DNA from: Clostridium_AF sediminicola
Lineage (GTDB): Bacteria > Bacillota > Clostridia > Clostridiales > Clostridiaceae
DNA: 64,000 bases
Direction of reading: 5' to 3'
Assembly: GCF_050402865.1 (NCBI RefSeq)
Contig: NZ_BAABMF010000005.1
Location: forward strand, 186,001 to 250,000
In this document: in pieces, positions 44,490 to 51,849 of the stretch
How positions within the stretch are numbered: the first letter of the stretch is position 1
Layout of the letters: every line of letters begins with the position of its first letter
Made by a program: the position numbers and the translations under genes
Notes under the pieces: model-generated
The model's database searches: none
The model's input: only the letters and a program-made list of their open reading frames with translations
What the model was told of the DNA's origin: nothing

Positions 44490-44710
44490 TAGTTGTAAGT
44501 TGTAAGTGGTAAGTTAATGATAATTTTCTTGCAGAAAATCTTTAACTAAGCCTTTGTTATCATCCCTAACATAAATGATTCCTTTTGCTATGCAAAAGGA
44601 ATCATTTATCTTTTATTTAATTAAAAGCTTTCGCTTGCGAAAGGTATCCTTAACTTACAACTTAAACCTTACAACTTACAACTATTATAAATTGCTCAGC
44701 AATTTATAAT
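44490..44710. repeat. Family 1 composite palindromic repeat, copy G (variant heptads)
   Basis: This copy uses a different heptad, TTGTAAG, in its left terminal block, and the right block carries the matching CTTACAA heptads, so both arms changed together. Inner modules are as in copies B, D and F: ATTTTCTTGCAGAAAAT, TTCCTTTTGCTATGCAAAAG, and CTTTCGCTTGCGAAAG, then the AAATTGCTCAGCAATTT hairpin. Confidence 0.8.
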
Positions 44711-44712
44711 TA

Positions 44713-45240
44713 TTATTTATTTTCCTCAAAATCTCTATACAATAAACTAGGCTGTATTCCTTTATTATCCTGATATTTCCCACTACTATACTTATCATAA
44801 TCGCCTTCTATTGAATGATAATATATTTGACAGATTTCAACATTAGGATAAATACGTATAGGTTGCACACAGAATATTTCTAGTGTCCAAAAGCCACTAA
44901 AACCTACATCTCCAAATCCAGCAGTTACATGGATAAATAATCCTAATCGACCGATTGAAGATCTTCCTTCAAGCATAGGTACATGAGCATCAGCTCTAGT
45001 ATATTCTACAGTTCTTCCAAGATACAATTTACCAGGTTCTAACAACAATCCCTCCGGTGGTATAATGATACTTTTTGCTTTATTCTCTTTTTTCATATCT
45101 AAAATAGAGTCTTCATATACAAGCAGTTCGTTATATAATGTTAGGTTATAGCTGTTTGGATTAAGTTGACTCTCTTTAAAAGGTTCAATATATATATCTT
45201 TCCCTAATCTATTCTTTATTTCTTTTCCTGACAAAATCAT
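44713..45240 (-). CDS. dcd: dCTP deaminase
   Basis: 175 residues from the ATG behind AGGAGGGG. Trimeric dUTPase-fold protein with the catalytic segment EGRSSIGRLGLFIHVTAGFG and the preceding DAHVPML. NSYNLTLY near residue 30 is also conserved. It deaminates dCTP to dUTP for thymidylate synthesis. Some clostridial and archaeal relatives also hydrolyse dUTP; sequence alone does not decide this. It stands alone, upstream of a family 1 repeat. Confidence 0.9.
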   Translation of the reverse strand: MILSGKEIKNRLGKDIYIEPFKESQLNPNSYNLTLYNELLVYEDSILDMKKENKAKSIIIPPEGLLLEPGKLYLGRTVEYTRADAHVPMLEGRSSIGRLGLFIHVTAGFGDVGFSGFWTLEIFCVQPIRIYPNVEICQIYYHSIEGDYDKYSSGKYQDNKGIQPSLLYRDFEENK

Positions 45241-45304
45241 TTTATAGCCCCTCCTATTATTTAAATACAAATTGTTTTATCCTTATACATAATACCATAA
45301 ATAA

Positions 45305-45334
45305 AAACCATACTAAGATTTCTCTTAATATGGT
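45305..45334 (-). terminator. Terminator of the NlpC/P60 gene
   Basis: CCATATTAAGA / TCTTAGTATGG with loop GAAA is followed by TTTTTATTT on the minus strand. Confidence 0.75.
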
Positions 45335-45370
45335 AATAGTTTTTACTACATAAGATAATATTATATCGAT

Positions 45371-46486
45371 TTATTTAGTAAATCTTCTTGCTGTATAATA
45401 ATCTGATCTACTAGAAAGTGTTGATATTTTTATTACATCACCTGTACGCGGAGCATGTATATATGAATTATTACCAACATAAATTCCAACATGATGTACT
45501 GCTCTTCCTGGCTTTGCGAAAAACACTAAATCCCCTGGTCGTAAATTAGATCTTGAAACACGAGTACCCGCCTTAGCTTGAGATCTTGAAGTTCTTGGTA
45601 TCTTAATACCAAAGTGTGCCATAACATACTTTGTAAACCCTGAACAATCGAATGAGTTTGGTCCTGTAGCTCCCCATCTATATGGTCTACCAAGAAAATT
45701 CGATGCATAAGCAACAATAGCATTAGAAGATACATTTGCAGCTCCTCTTGATGGGTTATATTTTGGCACTTTAGCTCTAGCTGCTTCTATAAGTTTCTTA
45801 GTTTTTGCAATTTGGCTTTTATCTGAAGCTACAACATTAGCATATGCAGTTAATTCTTTTTTTGCTTCGTCTATTAAAGTTTGCTGAGCCTTCTTATCAT
45901 TCTTGAGCTTGTCCATCTTTTCTTTTTGAGTAGAAATCATTAAAGATAATTCACTCTTTTTTTCTTCCATTAATTTCTTAGTATTTTCAATCTCAGTTCT
46001 CTTTGCTTTCAAACTCGCAATTATTTCTGCGTCAACCTCAGATATTGTTTTCATTGTTTGTATTCTAGAAAATAAATCACTAAGTGTATCAGAACCTAAT
46101 AGTAGTTTTACTTCACTTGTTTTTCCACCCATATACATAGCAGACATTCTATTATTATATAAATCTTTTTCTGCTTCCATATCTGCTTCTGCTTGTCTTA
46201 TTTGTTCAATTGAATCTTGTATTTTTTTTTCTGTATCTGCAATCTTACCATTTAACTCTTCTATTTCTAACATAGTATTTTCAATTTGATAATCAAATTC
46301 TTCAATTTTAGAATCTATTTCTTCTACGATTTTTTTTGCTTTATTTAAGTTGCTTTGAGATTGTTTTAGTTCATTCTGTTGTTTTTTTAATTTTGATTGC
46401 AAAGTATCTGCGAAAACAACTGTCTTTGTGCATGTTGAAAATATAATAAAACCAGATAAAACTATTGTTATAAACCTTTTACGCAT
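45371..46486 (-). CDS. Secreted NlpC/P60 peptidoglycan hydrolase with coiled-coil N-terminus
   Basis: 371 residues. A signal peptide (~1-27, ending TVVFADTL) is followed by two coiled-coil blocks (~28-95 and ~150-225), rich in Lys, Glu and Gln as in CwlO/PcsB-type proteins. The NlpC/P60 domain is at ~255-371 with catalytic Cys in GPNSFDCSGFTKYVM, His in RAVHHVGIYVG and the following polar residue in YIHAPRTG. It cleaves D-Glu-diaminopimelate-type stem peptide bonds outside the cell; CwlO-type enzymes are activated through FtsEX, which is not encoded here. A long leader with a terminator-bearing element (46719-46830) lies upstream. Confidence 0.92.
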   Translation of the reverse strand: MRKRFITIVLSGFIIFSTCTKTVVFADTLQSKLKKQQNELKQSQSNLNKAKKIVEEIDSKIEEFDYQIENTMLEIEELNGKIADTEKKIQDSIEQIRQAEADMEAEKDLYNNRMSAMYMGGKTSEVKLLLGSDTLSDLFSRIQTMKTISEVDAEIIASLKAKRTEIENTKKLMEEKKSELSLMISTQKEKMDKLKNDKKAQQTLIDEAKKELTAYANVVASDKSQIAKTKKLIEAARAKVPKYNPSRGAANVSSNAIVAYASNFLGRPYRWGATGPNSFDCSGFTKYVMAHFGIKIPRTSRSQAKAGTRVSRSNLRPGDLVFFAKPGRAVHHVGIYVGNNSYIHAPRTGDVIKISTLSSRSDYYTARRFTK

Positions 46487-46718
46487 AAAAAAATCTCTCC
46501 TTCAATATCAACTCTACTCCATTATAACACTTTAAGACAATTTTTTCAGTAAATTTTTCTAATAAAGTTATAATTTTTGTTTAGTCCCACTGTCATACAA
46601 ACTTTTATTAATCGTTTTTTATTTTTAAACTATTTTATTACAGAATTATAATAATGTAAGTTTCCTATTAAAACTGTAATAATAGATTAATGGACTATCT
46701 TTTAGTTTATTTATACAA

Positions 46719-46830
46719 TAAAAAATCGTTCAGATAATCTGAACGATCCTAATTTCGTTGGTAGATACGATCCCGTTATCTCAAATCCACTACTAATACT
46801 TTTATTTATGATATGGTTCTCTATTTCGTT
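46719..46830 (-). promoter_or_regulatory. Paired leader/terminator element 1 (before NlpC/P60 gene, after alkylsulfatase gene)
   Basis: The minus strand carries the core ATAAATAAAAGTATT (46795-46809), a TCGTATCTACC segment, and then the perfect hairpin ATCGTTCAGATTATCTGAACGAT with a T-run (46719-46747). The same core and layout recur at 48964-49050. It may simply terminate the alkylsulfatase transcript, or may be an attenuator for the NlpC/P60 gene 233 bp further on. Confidence 0.55.
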
Positions 46831-46862
46831 AAAACTGCGTTTTAAATTTTTTATCAAGTGTT

Positions 46863-48800
46863 TTATTTCTTTGATACAGGTGTCATTATATTAAAATTTA
46901 AGTCTATTTTATCTTGCACCCATAAAAACAACTGCCACTTACATATATCTCCTTCTACTATTATTGCTGAGCTATCTGCCCTATCATTGGTTGTTGCAAG
47001 CTCATATAATGTTTCTTCAGACATTGTAACTGTTACAGCTGCATCTTCCGCAAGCTTATTATTTAAATATCTAAATATTCCTCGTTTAATTTCAGTTGAG
47101 GCTACTTCTTTTCTATCTGGAATTACGAAATTAATTTTATAATCAAAATCTCCAGCTTTCAATCCATCCACTCTTATACTAAACAAATACAATACATTTT
47201 CTAGTGGTATTGCATTTAAAACATCAAAAGTAATTACTGAACGCTTAATTGGAATGATACCATAACGTAGTTCTTGAGCTCCAATTAAATATTCATTTCT
47301 CCATGGACCTGATTCTGCTATATATCCTAATTGCTCTAAAGCATCCGCACAAAGTAGCTTTGCATCTTTATTATTTGGATTTGCGTATATAACTTGTTTA
47401 GTAACTTCTGCTACCCATTGATATTCTCCCCTTTTAAAGGAGTTCTTTGCTTTTTCTAAAACAGAATTCTCTCCTCCCATGTATTCTACATATTTTTTTG
47501 CCGATTCTTCTGGAAGTAATTTATTTAAATCTACTGGATTTCCATTATACCACCCTATATATTTTTGATAAACAGCTTTTGAGTTATGACTTACAGTTCC
47601 ATAAAATGAACTATCATACCACTCTTCACTTAAACTCTTAGGGAATTTAACCATTCTCCCAACCTCATCTACTGTATATCCTTTATTTATCAATCTTAAA
47701 GTTTGATCGTTTATATATTGATATAAATCTCTTTGCTTCTCCATGTAGTATATGCAATACTCGTTACCAAATCTAGGCCAATTGTGAACTTCAAATATTG
47801 ATGTTAAATCACTTCCCCATAAATCTATTGCTTTTTGAATATCTTTAGCCCAAGCAACTGGATCTCTAACTTCTGCACCTCTTAAAGTATATATATTGTG
47901 AAGTGTTGCACTACAGTTTTCAGCAATACACAAAGACTTTTCACTAGGAATATATATATCCATTTCTGCCGGTGCTTCTGTATCTTCAGTCAATAGAAAC
48001 TGCATTGTTACTCCATCAATTACTTTTTCTACATACTTCTGATTTGCACTTTGATGAATTTCGTGAACATTATTCATGAAGGTTACCGTCCCTGAAGAAA
48101 CGTACTTTCCTATTCCACAATCTATTTGACCTTTTTCATCACGTGGCAATATTTCACCGTACATATACAAACCACGACGAGTCATTGCAACTCCCGCATT
48201 TACATTTTCTTCTATAACTGCATTAGTAAATCCTTTAGGTGCATATATCTTAATATTATTTTCCGTACTACTAGCTAAAACTCCTAATATTCCACCATAA
48301 TGATCTACATGGGAATGTGAAAACAATACCGCACTGATAGGTATTTTTCCAAAATGTTCATTAACTAACTTTATTGCAGCTTCTGCTGTTTCTTGTGAAG
48401 TTAAACAATCAATTATAATCCAGCCCATATCTCCTCTAATAAAACTCATATTTGCAAGATCAAAACCTCTAACCTGATATATTTTATCTGTAACTTTAAA
48501 TATACCTGAATTTAAGTTTAACTTCCCTTGTTCCCAAAGCTTTGGATTGACTGTATTAGGAGTTTTATTCTTTAATATAAAAGCATACTTTTTTAAATCC
48601 CACACAGGTACCAAAGAGCCCTCTCTCCGTATTACAGGCAATGGTACATCATCAATTACATTCTTTTTTGATAATTCCTCTTCAATTTTCAATCTTTTCC
48701 AATCAATATTACTATATGCTTCTTCATTTATTGACTTTGTTTTAACGGTAGCATTTTTTCTCCTGACATTTAGTTCTTCGGTATTATGTTTACACGTCAT
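46863..48800 (-). CDS. Alkylsulfatase-like metallo-beta-lactamase fold protein (SdsA1 type)
   Basis: 645 residues from the ATG behind AGGAGGTG. The metallo-beta-lactamase domain has HSHVDHYGG (two-zinc site), the later acidic/His ligands in IAENCSATLHNIYTLRG and EVHNWPRFGN. A helical dimerisation domain follows (~400-530, ending KLLCADALEQLGYIAESGPW), and a C-terminal SCP2-like domain. This is the architecture of SdsA1/BDS1-type linear alkylsulfatases, which cleave primary alkyl sulfates. Those are often exported in proteobacteria; no signal peptide is visible here, so it should be cytoplasmic. Substrate in an anaerobe is unclear. Confidence 0.88.
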   Translation of the reverse strand: MTCKHNTEELNVRRKNATVKTKSINEEAYSNIDWKRLKIEEELSKKNVIDDVPLPVIRREGSLVPVWDLKKYAFILKNKTPNTVNPKLWEQGKLNLNSGIFKVTDKIYQVRGFDLANMSFIRGDMGWIIIDCLTSQETAEAAIKLVNEHFGKIPISAVLFSHSHVDHYGGILGVLASSTENNIKIYAPKGFTNAVIEENVNAGVAMTRRGLYMYGEILPRDEKGQIDCGIGKYVSSGTVTFMNNVHEIHQSANQKYVEKVIDGVTMQFLLTEDTEAPAEMDIYIPSEKSLCIAENCSATLHNIYTLRGAEVRDPVAWAKDIQKAIDLWGSDLTSIFEVHNWPRFGNEYCIYYMEKQRDLYQYINDQTLRLINKGYTVDEVGRMVKFPKSLSEEWYDSSFYGTVSHNSKAVYQKYIGWYNGNPVDLNKLLPEESAKKYVEYMGGENSVLEKAKNSFKRGEYQWVAEVTKQVIYANPNNKDAKLLCADALEQLGYIAESGPWRNEYLIGAQELRYGIIPIKRSVITFDVLNAIPLENVLYLFSIRVDGLKAGDFDYKINFVIPDRKEVASTEIKRGIFRYLNNKLAEDAAVTVTMSEETLYELATTNDRADSSAIIVEGDICKWQLFLWVQDKIDLNFNIMTPVSKK

Positions 48801-48963
48801 AGTGACACCTCCTATATTACACCACACTATACTTTATTCAGATTATTCGTTAAGTGTGATGTATAACAGAATATGCTTGGAAATATACAAGAATAAATAT
48901 TGATTTTTGTAATATTTCTACTTATTATATAGTTCCCTCAATTTATCCTAATAATATATGAAT

Positions 48964-49050
48964 AAAAAAACACGAAATCAAGTCGTGGTTTTCAATAGTG
49001 GAGACGAATAGCACTAGGAGAAATTCACCAATACTTTTATTTATTATAGG
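48964..49050 (-). promoter_or_regulatory. Paired leader/terminator element 2 (before alkylsulfatase gene)
   Basis: It contains the same 15-base core, ATAAATAAAAGTATT (49030-49044), followed by TCGTCTCCACT and then the terminator hairpin CACGACTTGATTTCGTG with seven T residues (48964-48987). It lies 163 bp upstream of the alkylsulfatase start, in the position of an attenuating leader. Confidence 0.55.
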
Positions 49051-49110
49051 ATTCACCTAATCTAAGTTATGTTTATTCCTATATTATAGCTCGTTACTTT
49101 GATTTAAAAG

Positions 49111-49137
49111 AAGAAAGCAATTCAAAATTGCTTTCTT
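49111..49137 (-). terminator. Perfect 12 bp hairpin, probable terminator of a decayed gene
   Basis: AAGAAAGCAATT and its exact inverse with a 3 nt loop, followed on the minus strand by CTTTT. It directly follows the stop of the decayed reading frame at 49137-49469. Confidence 0.5.
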
Positions 49138-49469
49138 TAGATAGTAGCTTTTTCCATAACTCCCCCAACTAATTCGCAAATTAGGTTTGGAATCTTCGTT
49201 AGTCGGCTTTGTTTTTGCTTTTCATGACTTACCATATCAATAATTGATGGAATATTCAGTTGAATTGAGTCATCTGCTTTTGAAAGTGTTGATTTTAGCT
49301 TCTCTATGGTATGAAAGAGACTCCCGAAGAATTATCAGATTTGTTTCTGAACTATTTCTAATTGGACAACAAGTTAAGAAAATTTCTTGTGTTTCTGTTC
49401 GTTGATTACCAAAAAATTTGAGCTGATATATGATTAGAAAAGCGCCAAGACATAATTGTCTACAGTATG
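49137..49469 (-). pseudogene. Decayed coding remnant of unknown family
   Basis: Two adjacent minus-strand frames read like protein but no frame spans the region. The upstream one includes FGNQRTETQEIFLTCCPIRN; the downstream one runs from about LFHTIEKLKSTLSKADD to MVSHEKQKQSRLTKIPNLIC and ends MEKATI. One frameshift would join them, and neither has a credible start. It is bounded on one side by the 24 bp-arm palindrome after the tmRNA gene and on the other by a terminator hairpin. I cannot name the family; a transposase remnant is possible. Confidence 0.3.
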
Positions 49470-49517
49470 AAGAGGCTGCTTCAAAATGATTAATTAATCA
49501 TTTTGAAGCAGCCTCTT
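49470..49517. terminator. Perfect 24 bp-arm palindrome after the tmRNA gene
   Basis: A 48 bp perfect palindrome (arms beginning AAGAGGCTGCTTCAAAATG, no loop bases left over) lies 3 bp after the tmRNA 3' end. It probably ends tmRNA transcription although the following T-run is weak. Its length and perfection are greater than needed for a terminator. Confidence 0.6.
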
Positions 49518-49520
49518 ATA

Positions 49521-49875
49521 TGGTGGAGGCGAGGGGAGTCGAACCCCTGTCCGAAAGTAGTGCCACCCTGGCATCTCCGAGCGCAGTCAGTACATTAACA
49601 TTCCCTCCATCAGACTCCTACTGACAAGATTCTGACTTTAGTAGCTTCATGAATTCCGTTCCTAAGTCAAAGCTTTCTTAGGCTCGGTTCCCCACTTCAT
49701 GACGCCCTAATCCCAAGCCGTGGGCCTCCCGGGTAGGACGAGCAGCTATATTAAGCCGCTAACGCTAAATTATCGTTTCCGTTTATAAAAAGTCCTAGTT
49801 TATTAATGAGGGCCCAGGTCCCTCAGCTCGCTTCCAAAGCTCCACTTACCCCCGTCGAAAGCCAAATACGCCCCC
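49521..49875 (-). ncRNA. ssrA: Transfer-messenger RNA (tmRNA, SsrA)
   Basis: 355 nt. The 5' end GGGGGCGTATTTGGCTTTCG and the 3' end with a T-arm (GGGGTTCGACTCCCC-like) and encoded CCA form the tRNA-like domain. The tag frame at 49751-49780 reads GNDNLALAA and a TAA stop, with GGA as resume codon. It rescues stalled ribosomes and tags nascent chains for degradation. It lies directly downstream of smpB, its protein partner, in the same direction. Confidence 0.96.
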
Positions 49876-50007
49876 ATATAAGGTGTAGAGTTTTATTAAC
49901 GGAATCGTTATTAAATTGTTTATAAATATAAATAACATTTATCTAAATTTTTCTACCGCAAAACTAGTTTACTATACTTAATTAGTTTTGTCTACTGTAA
50001 GTTAATG

Positions 50008-50478
50008 TTAGCGCATCCTATTTTTCATTTCTCTGTCAATATTTCTTTTAGCATCTCTAGCAGCAATAGATTGACGTTTATCATAGTTTTTCTTACCTTT
50101 TGCAACACCAAGCGCAACTTTTACTTTTCCTTTTTTCAAATAAAGTGATAAAGGAACTAATGTAAAACCTTCTCTAGAAGTATAGCCCGCTAATGTATCA
50201 ATTTCCTTTTTATGAAGAAGTAGTTTCCTATCTCTTAAAGGGTCTTTATTGAATATATTACCTTGCTCATAAGGGCTAACATGCATACCACAAATGAAAA
50301 TTTCGCCATTTTTCACTTGGGCATAGCTTTCCTTTAAGTTTGCTTTTCCTGCTCTTATAGACTTTACTTCAGTACCAACAAGTACGATACCCGTTTCATA
50401 GGTTTCTTCTATAAAGTAATCATGCCTAGCTTTTTTATTTTGTGCTAATGTTTTAGTGTTACTATCCTTCTTAGCCAT
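50008..50478 (-). CDS. smpB: SsrA-binding protein
   Basis: 156 residues, full-length SmpB: NKKARHDYFIEETYETGIVL at the N-terminus, GTEVKSIRAGKANLKESYA, and the basic C-terminal tail (KRQSIAARDAKRNIDREMK) that enters the decoding centre. GTAGGTGA-type site before the ATG. It carries tmRNA, encoded 133 bp downstream, to stalled ribosomes. It belongs to the run rnr-ilvE-smpB-ssrA; rnr and smpB next to ssrA is a common Firmicute arrangement, while ilvE between them is less usual. Confidence 0.97.
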   Translation of the reverse strand: MAKKDSNTKTLAQNKKARHDYFIEETYETGIVLVGTEVKSIRAGKANLKESYAQVKNGEIFICGMHVSPYEQGNIFNKDPLRDRKLLLHKKEIDTLAGYTSREGFTLVPLSLYLKKGKVKVALGVAKGKKNYDKRQSIAARDAKRNIDREMKNRMR

Positions 50479-50566
50479 ATCTTCACCTACTTCTCATTGG
50501 GTTTGCAATAATATATTTTACATTATATGTTACCAAAAGTCAATGAAAAATTACTTTTTAAATACA

Positions 50567-50600
50567 AATTCTGAAAACTCAATTTTGAGTTTTCAGAATT
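50567..50600 (-). terminator. Terminator of ilvE
   Basis: Perfect 16 bp inverted repeat AATTCTGAAAACTCAA with a 2 nt loop, just after the ilvE stop. Confidence 0.75.
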
Positions 50601-50608
50601 TCTATAAT

Positions 50609-51637
50609 CTATTCTACTTCAAAAATCCATCCTTCTGGTGCTTCAACATCTCCAAATTGAATTCCATAAAGAGTATTATAAAGCTTTTTAGTAACAGGAC
50701 CTACTTCTTTCTCACTATAAAATACATGAAGGTTTCCTCTGTATTGAATTCCACCTATAGGAGTTATAACAGCCGCTGTTCCACAAGCACCAGCTTCTTT
50801 GAATTCATCTAAATTATCTATTAAAACATCTCTTTCTTCAACTTCCATTCCTAAATTCTCTTTTGCTATATGCAATAAAGATTTTTTTGTTATACTAGGA
50901 AGAATAGACGGAGACTTTGGTGTTACAAACTTATCATCCTTAGTAATTCCAAAATAGTTAGCTGATCCAACTTCTTCTATCTTAGTATGAGTTTTTGGGT
51001 CAAGATAAATACAATCTGCAAAACCTTTTTCTACTGCATATTTATGTGGAAGCAAACTTGCTGCATAGTTTCCTCCAACTTTCAATGCACCTGTTCCAAA
51101 AGGTGCTGCTCTATCAAATTCATCAAATATTACAAAATTTACTGGAGTTAAACCACCTTTAAAATACGGACCAACTGGTAGACAGAAAACACAAAAAATA
51201 TACTCTTTCGCAGGATTAACACCCACAGTATTTCCAACACCAATTACTAGTGGTCTTATATATAAAGTTGCTCCTGTTCCATATGGTGGTACATAAGCTT
51301 CATTAGCTTTTACAACCTGTTTTACTGCATCTATAAATTTTTCTACTGGTATTTCAGGCATTAATACACGTGCACAACTTTCATTTAACCTTTTTGCATT
51401 CTCATCAGGTCTAAATAATTGAATTTTATTATCTTTAGTCCTATATGCTTTTAGACCTTCGAAACATTGTTGTCCATAATGAAGTGCTGTAGAAGCTTCA
51501 TCAATTGTAAATTTATTATCTTCTACTAATTGTCCATCGTCCCATTTACCATCTTTCCATCTTGAAATATAACGCAAATCTGTTTTTATGTAGCCAAACC
51601 CCAAATTTTCCCAATCAATATTTACTTTCTTACTCAT
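50609..51637 (-). CDS. ilvE: Branched-chain amino acid aminotransferase
   Basis: 342 residues, fold-type IV PLP enzyme of the BCAT family. LHYGQQCFEGLKAYRTKD near residue 50, VGGNYAASLLPHKYAVEKG with the PLP-binding lysine, and EVGSANYFGITKDDKF are visible. It interconverts leucine, isoleucine and valine with their 2-oxo acids, the last step of the pathway that includes the leu genes 20 kb away. GGAGGGG precedes the ATG. It has its own terminator and no T-box is visible. Confidence 0.95.
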   Translation of the reverse strand: MSKKVNIDWENLGFGYIKTDLRYISRWKDGKWDDGQLVEDNKFTIDEASTALHYGQQCFEGLKAYRTKDNKIQLFRPDENAKRLNESCARVLMPEIPVEKFIDAVKQVVKANEAYVPPYGTGATLYIRPLVIGVGNTVGVNPAKEYIFCVFCLPVGPYFKGGLTPVNFVIFDEFDRAAPFGTGALKVGGNYAASLLPHKYAVEKGFADCIYLDPKTHTKIEEVGSANYFGITKDDKFVTPKSPSILPSITKKSLLHIAKENLGMEVEERDVLIDNLDEFKEAGACGTAAVITPIGGIQYRGNLHVFYSEKEVGPVTKKLYNTLYGIQFGDVEAPEGWIFEVE

Positions 51638-51804
51638 AGTACCCCTCCATTTATTTTTAATATTATTTCTATTAAAATTTTAATTTGAAACAATTTATCG
51701 CCCCGAAATCTATAATTAATAAATTGTTATTATATATGATAGTATAGCTTATAAAAAAAAGCAATGGTTTATATAAACTTTTGTGATTAATTTATAAAGA
51801 TATT

Positions 51805-51839
51805 AAAGGATAATTCATTTTTTCTTCAAATTATCCTTT
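51805..51839 (-). terminator. Terminator of rnr
   Basis: AAAGGATAATTTG / AATTATCCTTT hairpin just after the rnr stop, on the minus strand. Confidence 0.65.
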
Positions 51840-51849
51840 AATAAATAAT

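Noticed and set aside
45526..45735. Small reading frame inside the NlpC/P60 gene
   Set aside because: It is an alternative frame of a gene with intact catalytic motifs and has no ribosome binding site.
49470..49517. Insertion-sequence terminal repeat
   Set aside because: There is only one palindrome and no second distant copy or recognisable transposase, so it is kept as a terminator/palindrome with the IS idea as a side note.
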